Positions 8,216 through 18,356 of a stretch of DNA of 64,000 nucleotides are shown one piece after another. A program made the translations under genes and the position numbers. Under the pieces are notes generated by a model. The model did no database searches. It worked only from the letters and a program-made list of their open reading frames with translations, and was not told where the DNA came from. How positions within the stretch are numbered: the stretch's first letter is position 1; every line of letters starts with the position of its first letter. The stretch is from positions 311,292 to 375,291 of the forward strand of contig NZ_LKPJ01000004.1 in assembly GCF_001443045.1 (NCBI RefSeq). Reading direction: 5' to 3'. The DNA comes from Burkholderia ambifaria (GTDB lineage Bacteria > Pseudomonadota > Gammaproteobacteria > Burkholderiales > Burkholderiaceae).

Positions 8216-9109
8216 ATGACGATGAAACCTCTCGACAAGACGATGTCCGCGCGCGACGTGGTCGCGCAACTCGCCGACGGCATGACGATCGGCATCGGCG
8301 GATGGGGGCCGCGACGCAAGCCGATGGCGCTGGTGCGCGAGATCGCGCGCTCGAACCTGACGGACCTGACGATCGTCGCATACGGCGGTGCCGATATCGG
8401 CCTGTTGTGCGCCGCCGGCAAGGTGCGCAAGGCGGTGTTCGGCTTCGTGTCGCTCGACGTGATCCCGCTCGAACCGCATTTCCGCCGTGCCCGCGAACAG
8501 GGCCGCGTCGACGTGCTCGAGCTCGACGAAGGGATGCTGCAGCTCGGCCTGCGCGCGGCCGCCGCGCGCCTGCCGTTCCTGCCGACGCGTGCCGGGCTCG
8601 GTACCGCGCTGCTCGATCACGCGCCGCAGCTTCGCACGGTGAGTTCGCCGTATGACGACGGCGAGACGCTGCTCGCGATGCCGGCGATCGAGCTCGACGT
8701 CGCGCTGCTGCACGTGAATGCGGCCGACCGGATGGGCAACACGCGCATCGATGGTCCCGATCCGTTCTTCGATGCGTGGATGGCGCGTGCCGCGCAGCGC
8801 TGCTACGTGTCGGCGGAAACGGTCGATGCGTCGCTCGCGAGCGACGACCTCGACGCCGCGCGCCGCAACCCGTTCGAGCGCTCGCTCGTCACCGGCGTCG
8901 TGCACGCGCCGGGTGGCGCGCACCCGACGTCGTGCGGGCCGGACTACGGCTGGGACCTGCCGCACCTGCGCGCTTACTGCGCGAGCGCGGAAGACGATGC
9001 GAAGACGGCGGCGTACCTGCGCGACGTGGTCGGCCAGGACGAACGCCAGTACCTCGAAGGCGTCGGCGGCCTGTCGCACGTAACGACGCTGCCGTTGCCG
9101 ATTCTGTAA
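8216..9109 (+). CDS. ipdA: IpdA-like CoA-transferase family subunit alpha (ring C opening)
   Basis: 297 residues. Motifs GIGGWGPRRKPMALVREI, YGGADIGLLCAAGKV and FGFVSLD match IpdA of actinobacterial steroid degraders (alpha subunit of the IpdAB heterotetramer). IpdAB has a CoA-transferase fold but acts as a hydrolase that opens the last steroid ring of COCHEA-CoA. It lacks the typical glutathione/acetoacetate transferase signature. The gene is 10 nt upstream of ipdB, so both subunits are probably made together. Role assignment follows family knowledge plus the ipdABC/echA20 gene order. Confidence 0.88.
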   Translation: MTMKPLDKTMSARDVVAQLADGMTIGIGGWGPRRKPMALVREIARSNLTDLTIVAYGGADIGLLCAAGKVRKAVFGFVSLDVIPLEPHFRRAREQGRVDVLELDEGMLQLGLRAAAARLPFLPTRAGLGTALLDHAPQLRTVSSPYDDGETLLAMPAIELDVALLHVNAADRMGNTRIDGPDPFFDAWMARAAQRCYVSAETVDASLASDDLDAARRNPFERSLVTGVVHAPGGAHPTSCGPDYGWDLPHLRAYCASAEDDAKTAAYLRDVVGQDERQYLEGVGGLSHVTTLPLPIL

Positions 9110-9119
9110 AGGAGCGCCT

Positions 9120-9917
9120 GTGAGCGAATCTCTCGACCATTCCCTCGCGGAACTGATGATCGTCGCGTCCGCGCGACTCTGGCGCAACGACGGCGAAGTG
9201 CTGGCGACCGGCATCGGCACGGGCCCGCGGCTCGCGGCGGGCCTCGCGCGGCTCGCCTACAACAACGGGCTGATGCTGACCGACGGCGAAGCGTATCTCG
9301 TCGAGGAGCCGGTGCCGCTTGGGCCCCGTCCCGACGGCTATCGCGTGAAGGCGAGCGGCTGGATGACCTACGAACGCGTGTTCGACTGCCTGTGGCACGG
9401 TCGCCGCCACGCGCTTGTCATGCCGACGCAGATCGACCGCTTCGGCCAGGCGAACATCTCGTGGCTCGGCGACGACTACGCGCGTCCGAAAACTCAATTG
9501 CTCGGCGCGCGCGGCTTTCCCGGCAACTCGACGAACCACGCGAACTCGTTCTTCGTCAGTGGCCACGGCAAGCGCACGTTCGTCGAAGGTGAAGTCGACA
9601 TGGTGTGCACGGTCGGCTACAACCCGGCGCGTCGGGTGCCCGGCATGAAGACCTTCGTCGACCTGCGCAGCATCGTCACCGACCTGTGCGTGATGGATTT
9701 CGGCGGGCCCGACCATGCGATCCGCGTGCGCTCGCTGCATCCGGGCGTGAGCTTCGACGAGGTGCAGGACGCGACGGGCTTCCCGCTGGCCGCCGCGCCC
9801 GATATCGGCACGACGGCCCCACCGACTGCCGAAGACCTGCGCATCGTGCGTGCGCTCGACCCTCACAACCTGCGCGCGGCGATCGTGCGCAACAACCCGG
9901 CGCCGCGCCGCGGATGA
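9120..9917 (+). CDS. ipdB: IpdB-like CoA-transferase family subunit beta (ring C opening)
   Basis: 265 residues from GTG, with AAAGGAG just upstream (9108-9114). Recognisable family stretches are LMLTDGEAYLVEE, DRFGQANIS, RGFPGNSTNHANSF and the C-terminal FGGPDHAIRVRSLHPGVSFDEV, all typical of IpdB. It pairs with the upstream subunit to hydrolyse the remaining ring of the CoA-bound C/D-ring metabolite. Its stop overlaps the next start as ATGA (9914-9917), indicating translational coupling. Confidence 0.88.
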   Translation: MSESLDHSLAELMIVASARLWRNDGEVLATGIGTGPRLAAGLARLAYNNGLMLTDGEAYLVEEPVPLGPRPDGYRVKASGWMTYERVFDCLWHGRRHALVMPTQIDRFGQANISWLGDDYARPKTQLLGARGFPGNSTNHANSFFVSGHGKRTFVEGEVDMVCTVGYNPARRVPGMKTFVDLRSIVTDLCVMDFGGPDHAIRVRSLHPGVSFDEVQDATGFPLAAAPDIGTTAPPTAEDLRIVRALDPHNLRAAIVRNNPAPRRG

Positions 9918-10843
9918 GGTCCGACATGGAAGCGACCCAGATGACGTTCGGCGAAGGTGTCGTCGACTACGCGGTCGAGGACGGCATCGCGACGATCACG
10001 ATGAACCGTCCCGAGTATCACAACGCGCAGAACTCGAAGATGACGTATGCGCTCGACGCGGCGTTCCGGCGCGCGGCACACGACGACGCGGTGAAGGCGA
10101 TCGTGCTCGCTGGCGCCGGCAAGCATTTCTCGGCGGGGCACGACATCGGCACGCCGGGCCGCGACATCCACGAGTCGTTCGATCGTGCGTCGCTGTGGTA
10201 CGACCACGTCGACAAGGAAGGCGGCGAGTTCCTCTATGCGCGCGAACAGGAGGTGTACCTCGGGATGTGCCGGCGCTGGCGCGACCTGCCGAAGCCGACG
10301 ATCGCGATGGTGCACGGTGCGTGCATCGCGGGCGGGTTGATGCTCGCGTGGGTGTGCGACCTGATCGTCGCGTCGGAGGACGCGTTCTTCGCGGATCCGG
10401 TCGTGCGGATGGGGATTCCGGGCGTCGAGTATTTCGCGCATGCATACGAGCTGAACCCGCGCATCGCGAAGGAATTCCTGTTCCTCGGCGAGCGGATGCC
10501 GGCCGAGCGCGCGTACCAGATGGGGATGGTCAATCGCGTGGTGCCGCGCGAGCGGCTGCGCGACGCGACCTACGCGATCGCCGCGAAGATCGCGACGATG
10601 CCGCGCCTCGGCCTCACGCTGACCAAGCAGGCGCTGAACCACGTCGAGGAGTTGCAGGGCAAGCGCGCGGCGATGGACGCGGCGTTCGCGTGGCATCACT
10701 TCGCGCATGCGCACAACGAGCTCGTGAGCGGCGACCGCCTCGGCGGGTATGACGCACGCAAGATGGCCAGCTCGCAGCGCAAGGCCGGCGACGAAGATCA
10801 GGCCGACGCCGCACCGGCCGCCGTCAACGGAGCCGCCGCATGA
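9914..10843 (+). CDS. Enoyl-CoA hydratase/isomerase family protein
   Basis: 309 residues, crotonase fold: oxyanion-hole regions AGKHFSAGHDIGT (about 65-78) and ACIAGGLMLAWVCDL (about 138-152), and the helix with KPTIAMVHG. It is longer than ordinary crotonases because of a C-terminal tail rich in Ala/Asp after DARKMASSQ. The start was set at the ATG overlapping the ipdB stop; a second ATG four codons later (9926) is possible. It sits between ipdB and ipdC, so it probably hydrates or hydrolyses a C/D-ring CoA ester. It is not the EchA20 match, which is two genes downstream. Confidence 0.82.
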   Translation: MRSDMEATQMTFGEGVVDYAVEDGIATITMNRPEYHNAQNSKMTYALDAAFRRAAHDDAVKAIVLAGAGKHFSAGHDIGTPGRDIHESFDRASLWYDHVDKEGGEFLYAREQEVYLGMCRRWRDLPKPTIAMVHGACIAGGLMLAWVCDLIVASEDAFFADPVVRMGIPGVEYFAHAYELNPRIAKEFLFLGERMPAERAYQMGMVNRVVPRERLRDATYAIAAKIATMPRLGLTLTKQALNHVEELQGKRAAMDAAFAWHHFAHAHNELVSGDRLGGYDARKMASSQRKAGDEDQADAAPAAVNGAAA

Positions 10844-11940
10844 GCACGACGCTTCAAAGCCCGCTGCATACGCCGCTGTGCGACCTGCTCGGCTGCCGCT
10901 ACCCGATCGTGCAGACCGCGATGGGCTGGGTGGCCGACGCGCGGCTCGTCGCGGCGACCGCCAACGCGGGCGGCTTCGGCTTCCTGGCCGGCGCGACGCT
11001 CGAACCGGAGCAGGTCGAGGCCGAGATCCTGAAGGTGAAGGCGCTGACCGACAAGCCGTTCGGCATCAACTTCCACATGTTCCAGAAGAACGCGCAGCAG
11101 GTCGTCGAATTGGCGATCAAGCACAAGCTGCGTGCAGTGAGCTACGGACGCGGGCCGGACGCGAAGACGATCCGCCGTTTCAAGGACGCCGGCATCGTCT
11201 GCATGCCGACCGTCGGCGCGCCGAAGCATGCGGCGAAGGCGGTCGAACTCGGCGCGGACATCGTGACGGTGCAGGGCGCGGAAGGCGGCGGCCACACGGG
11301 CTCGGTGCCGACCACGCTGCTGCTGCCGAAGGTCCTCGACGCGGTGCAGGTGCCGGTGGTCGCGGCGGGCGGCTTCTTCGATGGGCGCGGGCTGGCTGCC
11401 GCGCTCGCGTACGGCGCAGCCGGCATCGCGATGGGCACGCGCTTCCTGATGAGCGCCGAATCGCCGGTGCCGCGCGCGACGCTCGAGCGCTACGTCGCGG
11501 TCGGCGACCCGGCACGCATCCGCGTGTCGGACGCGCTCGACGGGCTGCCGCAACGGATGATCGACAACCCGTATCTGCTGAAGCTCGAACGCTTCGGCCC
11601 ACTGCGCCGCACGTGGTTCGCGCTGAAGACGGCCGAAGCGTGGCGACGCAAGAACGGGCTGAGCACGACGGACATGCTCGGCCTCGCGATCAAGGCGCTG
11701 CGCTCGCACGACTACACGGCGAGCCAGACGCTGATGGCCGCGAACGCGCCGTTCCTGATCCAGCGCGCGATCGTCGAGGGGCGTCCGGACGAAGGCGTGC
11801 TGCCGAGCGGCCAGGCGGCCGCGATGATCGGCGCGATCGAATCGTGCGACGCGCTGATCGCGCGGATCGTCGCGGAAGCCGGCGAGCGGCTGGACGCACT
11901 GGCCGCGTTGCGCGGCGCGGCAGCGGCACAGGCCGCATGA
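10840..11940 (+). CDS. ipdC: IpdC-like flavin-dependent dehydrogenase (nitronate monooxygenase fold)
   Basis: 366 residues with a TIM-barrel, FMN-binding NMO/2-nitropropane-dioxygenase fold: YPIVQTAMGWVADARLV at 18-34, the FMN phosphate region AAGGFFDGRGLAAAL, and GAEGGGHTG. The long C-terminus distinguishes it from true nitronate monooxygenases. Location beside ipdAB and echA20 matches the actinobacterial ipdABC set, where IpdC oxidises the C/D-ring CoA thioester before ring D hydrolysis. Start overlaps the previous stop (ATGA at 10840). Confidence 0.83.
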   Translation: MSTTLQSPLHTPLCDLLGCRYPIVQTAMGWVADARLVAATANAGGFGFLAGATLEPEQVEAEILKVKALTDKPFGINFHMFQKNAQQVVELAIKHKLRAVSYGRGPDAKTIRRFKDAGIVCMPTVGAPKHAAKAVELGADIVTVQGAEGGGHTGSVPTTLLLPKVLDAVQVPVVAAGGFFDGRGLAAALAYGAAGIAMGTRFLMSAESPVPRATLERYVAVGDPARIRVSDALDGLPQRMIDNPYLLKLERFGPLRRTWFALKTAEAWRRKNGLSTTDMLGLAIKALRSHDYTASQTLMAANAPFLIQRAIVEGRPDEGVLPSGQAAAMIGAIESCDALIARIVAEAGERLDALAALRGAAAAQAA

Positions 11941-11963
11941 AAAACATCACAGGGAGTCTGGAG

Positions 11964-12773
11964 ATGACTGTATCCAATCAACCGGCCGGCGCGATGCCGT
12001 TCCGGATCGAGCGCACCGACGGCATCGCCGAACTGGTGATCGCCCATCCGCCCGTGAACGCGCTCGACGCGCAGGGCTGGCATGCGCTCGCGCGTGCGCT
12101 CGACGCGCTCGGCGAGGACGACGACGTGCGCGTGATCGTCGTGCGCGGCGAAGGCCGCGGCTTCTGTGCGGGCGTCGACATCAAGGAGCTGGCCGCGCAT
12201 CCGGAGCGGATCGTGTCGGTCAATGCCGGGAACTACGAGACGTTCCGCGCGGTGCACCGCAATCCGAAGCCGGTGATCGCGGCCGTGCACGGTTTCGTGC
12301 TCGGCGGCGGGATCGGCATCTGCGGCGCGGCGGATATCGTCGTCGCGGCCGATTGCGCGCGCTTCGGCGTGCCGGAGATCGACCGCGGCGCGATGGGCGG
12401 CGGTGCGCACCTGCAGCGCTTGTTCGGTGTGCAGAAGGTCCGCGCGATGTACTTCACCGGCGAGATGATCGACGCGGCCGAAGCGTACCGGCTCGGCGCG
12501 CTCGAACAGGTCGTCGCGCGCGACGCGCTGCGCGACGCGGCGCTCGCGATCGCCCGCAGGATTGCGGAGAAGAGCCCGGCGATGGTGCGGCTCGCGAAGG
12601 AGGCGCTGAACGGCGTCGAGGACGGCGATCTCGAGGACAAGTACCGCTGGGAGCAGGGCTTCACGCTGCAGGCGTACATGACGAACGACTCGACGGAGGC
12701 GCGTGCCGCGTTCGTCGAGAAGCGCGACGCGCGGTTCGACGCGCAGGCCGCCGCCGAGGAGGCACGCGCATGA
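11964..12773 (+). CDS. echA20: EchA20-like ring-D hydrolase (crotonase family)
   Basis: 269 residues. GRGFCAGVDIKELA and VLGGGIGICGAADIVVA form the crotonase oxyanion hole, and the C-terminal KYRWEQGFTLQ plus AAFVEKRDARF match EchA20, which hydrolyses ring D of the HIEC-type CoA ester to give the IpdAB substrate. I chose the ATG at 11964 because AGGGAG (11951-11956) precedes it; an in-frame ATG at 11937 overlaps the ipdC stop and would add nine residues. The next gene overlaps its stop. Confidence 0.83.
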   Translation: MTVSNQPAGAMPFRIERTDGIAELVIAHPPVNALDAQGWHALARALDALGEDDDVRVIVVRGEGRGFCAGVDIKELAAHPERIVSVNAGNYETFRAVHRNPKPVIAAVHGFVLGGGIGICGAADIVVAADCARFGVPEIDRGAMGGGAHLQRLFGVQKVRAMYFTGEMIDAAEAYRLGALEQVVARDALRDAALAIARRIAEKSPAMVRLAKEALNGVEDGDLEDKYRWEQGFTLQAYMTNDSTEARAAFVEKRDARFDAQAAAEEARA

Positions 12774-13939
12774 ACCTGACCTATACGCCGCAACAGCAGG
12801 CGTTCCGCGCGGAAATCCGCGCATGGCTCGCCGCGCACGTGCCGCGCGAGCGGCTGCCGAGCTTCGATACGGAGGAAGGCTTCGCCGCGCACCGCGAATG
12901 GGAGCGCACGCTGCACTCGGGCCGCTGGAGCATGGTCACGTGGCCCCGCGAGCTGGGCGGTCGCGGCTGCGACCTGATCGAGTGGCTGATCTTCGAGGAA
13001 GAGTACTGGCGCGCCGACGCACCGATGCGCGTGAACCAGAACGGCATCTTCCTGCTCGGCCCGACGCTGATGGACTTCGGCACCGACGCGCAGAAGGCGC
13101 GCTTCCTGCCCGCGATGGCGGCGGGCGAGCACGTATGGGCGCAGGGCTGGTCGGAGCCGAATGCGGGCTCGGACATGGCCGCGATCCGCACGACGGCGAT
13201 CCGCATCGGCGACGAATACGTGCTCAACGGCCAGAAGATCTGGTCGACCCGCGCGGTGTGGGCCGACTGGCTGTTCGGGCTGTTCAGGAGCGACCCCGAA
13301 TCGTCGCGTCACCACGGGCTCACGTTCCTGATGGTGCCGCTGTCCGCGCCTGGCATCACGGTGCGGCCGATCCGCCAGTTGAACGGGCAGACGGGCTTCG
13401 CGGAAATCTTCTTCGACGACGTGCGCGTGCCGGTCGAAAACCGCCTCGCGGCCGAAGGCGCGGGCTGGCAGGTCGCAATGGCGACGGCCGGCTTCGAGCG
13501 CGGGCTGATGCTGCGTTCGCCCGCGCGCTTCCAGCGCACCGCACAGGCGCTGCGCGACCTGTATCTCGCGCATCGCGACAGCGCGGATCGCGACCCGACG
13601 CTGCGCGAGCGCGTGGTGTCCGCATGGATGGATGCGCAGGCGTACGCGCTGTCGACCTACGCGACCGCGAGCCGGCTGCTCAAGGGCGGCCATATCGGCG
13701 CGGAGTCGAGCACCAACAAGGTGTTCTGGTCGGAGCTCGACCTGCGGATGCACCAGACCGCGCTCGACATCCTCGGCGCGCACGGCGAGGTCGTCCCGCA
13801 GACGGCCGCGCAGCACGCGGTGCTCGGCCACTGGCTCGACGGCTTCCTGTTCGCGCAGGCGGGCCCGATCTATGCGGGCACCAACGAGATCCAGCGCAAC
13901 ATCGTCGCCGAACGGATGCTCGGCATGCCGCGCGCGTAG
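12770..13939 (+). CDS. Acyl-CoA dehydrogenase, first subunit of pair 1
   Basis: 389 residues with the three ACAD domains: helical N-domain, beta-barrel with WSEPNAGSDMA and NGQKIWSTRA (FAD/substrate binding), and the C-terminal helical domain ending AGTNEIQRNIVAERMLG. In steroid degraders such genes come in adjacent pairs forming heterotetramers that oxidise bulky ring or side-chain CoA esters. The start overlaps the echA20 stop and follows GAGGAGG. Partner is the next gene, 34 nt on. Which double bond it makes cannot be told from sequence alone. Confidence 0.87.
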   Translation: MNLTYTPQQQAFRAEIRAWLAAHVPRERLPSFDTEEGFAAHREWERTLHSGRWSMVTWPRELGGRGCDLIEWLIFEEEYWRADAPMRVNQNGIFLLGPTLMDFGTDAQKARFLPAMAAGEHVWAQGWSEPNAGSDMAAIRTTAIRIGDEYVLNGQKIWSTRAVWADWLFGLFRSDPESSRHHGLTFLMVPLSAPGITVRPIRQLNGQTGFAEIFFDDVRVPVENRLAAEGAGWQVAMATAGFERGLMLRSPARFQRTAQALRDLYLAHRDSADRDPTLRERVVSAWMDAQAYALSTYATASRLLKGGHIGAESSTNKVFWSELDLRMHQTALDILGAHGEVVPQTAAQHAVLGHWLDGFLFAQAGPIYAGTNEIQRNIVAERMLGMPRA

Positions 13940-13973
13940 GCGTGCCGGCGACACCTCACTGAACGGACATCCT

Positions 13974-15040
13974 ATGGATTTCGTATTCGATGAAGACCAG
14001 GAAGCGCTCGCGGACAGCGTGAAGCGCCTGCTGATGACCGAGATGACCCCGGAGCTGATCCGCGAGCTGTGGGCCACGCCGACGGGCCGCTCGGACGCGC
14101 TGTGGGCGCTGTTCGCGTCGCAGGGGCTGACCGCCGTGTCGGTGCCCGAAGCGCATGGCGGCCTCGGCCTGACCGAAGTGGAATGGGCGCTGCTCGCGCA
14201 GACCTACGGGTATTTCGGCAGCCCGGAGCCGCTGCTCGACACGGCGCTCGTATCGGCCGGCGTGCTCGCGCGGCTGCCTGCCAGCGATTGGCGCGACGCG
14301 CTGCTGAACGACATCGCCGAAGGCCGCGCGCGCGTTGCGCTCGTGCATCCGGTGAACCCGTATGCGGCCGACGTGCACGTCGCGCAAACGCTGCTGTGCG
14401 AGCACCGCGGCGAGTTGCACCGCGTCGATCCCGCGCAGTGCGCGTGGCGCGCCGTCGACAGCGTCGACCCGTCGCGGCGCCTGTTCACGCTCGACTGGGA
14501 GCCGTCGGCTGCCACCCGCATCGCGCGTGCCGACGATGCCGCGCCGCTGCTGAACCGCGCGCTCGACCACGGCGCGTTCGCGGTCGCCGCGCAGTTGCTC
14601 GGCCTCACGCAGCGCGTGCTGGATGTTGCGATCGACTACAGCGCGCAGCGCAAGCAGTTCGGCAAGGCGATCGGCTCGTACCAGGCGCTCAAGCACCTGC
14701 TCGCCGACGTCGCGATCCGCTACGAGTTCGCGCGGCCGGTGGTCGCACGCGCCGCTCGGGCGATCGCCGACGATCATCCGCAGCGCGCGGTGCTCGTATC
14801 GCACGCGAAGCTCGCGGCGACCGCGGCCGCGCAACTGGCCGCGCGCCACACGATGCAGGTGCACGGCGCGATCGGCTACACGTGGGAGCTCGACCTGCAG
14901 ATCTTCATGAAGCGGATCTGGGCGCTCTCCGGCAGCTGGGGCGACAGCGCGTTCCACAAGGCCCGCGTGGCCGACGCGATCCTCTGCGACGCATTGCCGA
15001 TCGGCCCCGCGCAGACCTTCGACTTCGAGGAAACCAATTA

Positions 15041-15041
<1 letters not shown>
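13974..15041 (+). CDS. Acyl-CoA dehydrogenase, second subunit of pair 1
   Basis: 355 residues, shorter and more divergent than its partner. It starts MDFVFDEDQEALADSVKRLL and keeps the C-terminal ACAD helices with YSAQRKQFGKAIGSYQALKH and QVHGAIGYTWELDLQIFMKR. The middle barrel lacks the standard FAD-binding WxSEP motif, as expected for the non-canonical subunit of an alpha2beta2 enzyme. The stop overlaps the thiolase start by one base (TAATG), implying coupling. Confidence 0.85.
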
Positions 15042-16192
<1,151 letters not shown>

Positions 16193-16233
16193 GCGCGTCA
16201 CTTTCACGATCTCAGGATCCAAGAGGCACAAGC

Positions 16234-17112
16234 ATGGGAATCTGCAACGGACGCACCGTCATCATCACCGGTGCGGGCGGCGGGCTCGGGCGCGAATACG
16301 CGCTGGCGTTCGCGGCCGAAGGCGCGGCGGTCGTCGTCAACGACATCCGGCACGAGGCCGCGCAGGCCGTCGTCGACGAGATCGCACAACGCGGCGGGCG
16401 CGCGCTCGCGAATGCGGACGACATCACGCGCGTCGAAACGGCGCAGCGGATCGTCGATGCCGCACGCGAAGCGTTCGGCGACGTTCACGTGCTGGTCAAC
16501 AATGCGGGCATCTGCCGCGACAAGATGTTCACCAGCATGACCGAAACCGACTGGGACGACGTGATGCGCGTGCACTTGCGCGGCCACTTCTGCCTGTCGA
16601 GCGTGCTGGCACGCGCGTGGCGCGACGCGGCGAAGGCCGGCAAGCCGGTCGACGCACGCATCGTCAACACGAGTTCCGGCGCAGGGCTGCAAGGGTCGAT
16701 CGGCCAGTCGAACTACGGTGCGGCGAAGGCCGGCATCGCCGCGCTGACGCTGATGCAGGCGGTCGAGCTGCAGCGCTACGGCGTGCGCGTGAACGCGCTC
16801 GCGCCGGCCGCGCGCACGTCGATGACCGAAGGCGTGTTCGCCGACATGATGAAGAAGCCCGAGGACGGCGGCTTCGACTATTTCGATCCGGCCAACGTCG
16901 CGCCGCTCGTCGTGTGGCTCGGCAGCGCGCTGTCGGCCGACGTGACGGGCCAGGTGTTCGAGGTCGCGGGCGGGATGATCGCCGTCGCCGAAGGCTGGCG
17001 CACGGGCCCGAGCGTCGATCGCGGCGCGCGCTGGGCGCCGGCCGAGGTTGGTCCGGCGGTCGCACAATTGCTCGCCGATGCGCGTCCCGCGCAGCGCGTG
17101 TACGGGAGCTGA
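16234..17112 (+). CDS. SDR-family hydroxyacyl-CoA/hydroxysteroid dehydrogenase
   Basis: 292 residues. NAD motif TGAGGGLG (about 12-19), NNAG near 92, catalytic Ser in NTSSGAGLQG and YxxxK in NYGAAKAG. The chain is about 40 residues longer than a minimal SDR, with a C-terminal segment after EVAGGMIAVAEGW, as seen in peroxisomal-type 17beta-hydroxysteroid dehydrogenases and their bacterial counterparts. A 3-hydroxyacyl-CoA dehydrogenase step on a C/D-ring or side-chain intermediate is likely. It precedes the second acyl-CoA dehydrogenase pair by 2 nt. Confidence 0.82.
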   Translation: MGICNGRTVIITGAGGGLGREYALAFAAEGAAVVVNDIRHEAAQAVVDEIAQRGGRALANADDITRVETAQRIVDAAREAFGDVHVLVNNAGICRDKMFTSMTETDWDDVMRVHLRGHFCLSSVLARAWRDAAKAGKPVDARIVNTSSGAGLQGSIGQSNYGAAKAGIAALTLMQAVELQRYGVRVNALAPAARTSMTEGVFADMMKKPEDGGFDYFDPANVAPLVVWLGSALSADVTGQVFEVAGGMIAVAEGWRTGPSVDRGARWAPAEVGPAVAQLLADARPAQRVYGS

Positions 17113-17114
17113 CG

Positions 17115-18356
17115 ATGGATCTGGCGCTCACCGACGAACAGGCGATGATTCGCGATGCGGCGGCCGACGTACTCGCCGAACGCAGCGCGTCGGCCGACGT
17201 GCGCCGCGCAATCGAGCACTCGGCCGGCCGCGACGACGCGCTGTGGGGCGCACTGGCCGGCGAGCTCGGCTGGAATGCGCTGCCGTTGCCGGAGGCCGCG
17301 GGCGGGATGGGGCTCGGCGCGCTCGAACAGACGCTGCTGATGGAACAGCTCGGCCGGCGCATCGCATGCGTGCCGTATTTTCCGACCGCGTGCCTGGCGG
17401 CGACCGCGCTGGCGGGCTGCTCCGACACGCCGCTTGCGACCGGCTGGCTCGCGAAGATCGCCGAAGGCGCGTGCAGCGCGACGCTCGCGCTGCCGTTCGA
17501 CCTGCCGGCCGTTTCGCGGTCGCTGCCGGTCGTCGCGGAAGAAGCGGCGGGCGGTTATGCGCTGTCCGGCACGCTCGAGCAGGTGATCGACGGCGCGCGC
17601 GCCGACCTGCTGCTGATCCCCGCTCGGATCGCGAACGAAGGGCAGGCAATCGGGATGTTCGCGATCGATGTCGCAACGGCGGCCGGCGTGAGCGTTACGC
17701 CGCTCGACACGCTCGACGCGACGCGGCCGATCGCGCGCATCGTTCTCGACGAAACCCGCGTGAACCGCGACGCGCTGTTTGCGAGCGGCGCCGTTGCCGC
17801 ACAGGTGCTCGAACGCGCCGGATGGTTCGCGGCGCTTGCGCTGGCTGCGGAGCAGCTCGGCGGCGCACAGCAATGCCTCGACCTGACGCTCGACTACACG
17901 GGCCAGCGCGTGCAGTTCGGCCGCGCGATCGCATCGTTCCAGGCGGTCAAGCATCGCTGCGCACAGATGATGGTGCTGATCGAATCCGCGCGTTCGGCCG
18001 TGCTCGGTGCGGCGCATGCGTGGGACGCGGAAGCAGGCAGCGGCGCGCCCGGCGCGGCGCTGCGGGCCGACGTCGCGGCCGCGAAGGCAGCCGCGAACGA
18101 CGCAGCGGCGTTCTGTGCACAGGAAGCGATCCAGTTGCACGGCGGCGTCGGCTTCACGTGGGAATACGACCCGCATCTTTATTTCAAGCGCGCGCAGGCG
18201 TCGGGTGCGCAGTTCGGCACGACGCCGCAACTGCTCGAATGGATCGCGAGCCATGCGATCGACGGCGGCACGTCGCAGCGCGACGCGGTGCTCGCGTCGT
18301 CGCAGACGTCGATCGCAACCCGTCCGTCCGCCGCGCGCACAGGAGCGCTTCAATGA
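17115..18356 (+). CDS. Acyl-CoA dehydrogenase, first subunit of pair 2
   Basis: 413 residues, divergent ACAD: MDLALTDEQAMIRDAAADVL at the N-terminus and DYTGQRVQFGRAIASFQAVKHR plus LHGGVGFTWEYDPHLYFKRA at the C-terminus. The canonical barrel motif is absent, so it is probably the structural subunit of a heteromeric enzyme with the next gene. An extra C-terminal tail of about 30 residues rich in Ser/Ala/Thr follows the conserved core. The start codon is 2 nt after the SDR stop and the stop overlaps the partner's start (ATGA at 18353). Confidence 0.85.
   Translation: MDLALTDEQAMIRDAAADVLAERSASADVRRAIEHSAGRDDALWGALAGELGWNALPLPEAAGGMGLGALEQTLLMEQLGRRIACVPYFPTACLAATALAGCSDTPLATGWLAKIAEGACSATLALPFDLPAVSRSLPVVAEEAAGGYALSGTLEQVIDGARADLLLIPARIANEGQAIGMFAIDVATAAGVSVTPLDTLDATRPIARIVLDETRVNRDALFASGAVAAQVLERAGWFAALALAAEQLGGAQQCLDLTLDYTGQRVQFGRAIASFQAVKHRCAQMMVLIESARSAVLGAAHAWDAEAGSGAPGAALRADVAAAKAAANDAAAFCAQEAIQLHGGVGFTWEYDPHLYFKRAQASGAQFGTTPQLLEWIASHAIDGGTSQRDAVLASSQTSIATRPSAARTGALQ

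Noticed and set aside
12233-14077. 614-codon minus-strand open frame opposite echA20 and the first dehydrogenase
   Set aside because: Arg/His-rich composition with no motif; it is the antisense shadow of well-supported genes in high-GC DNA.
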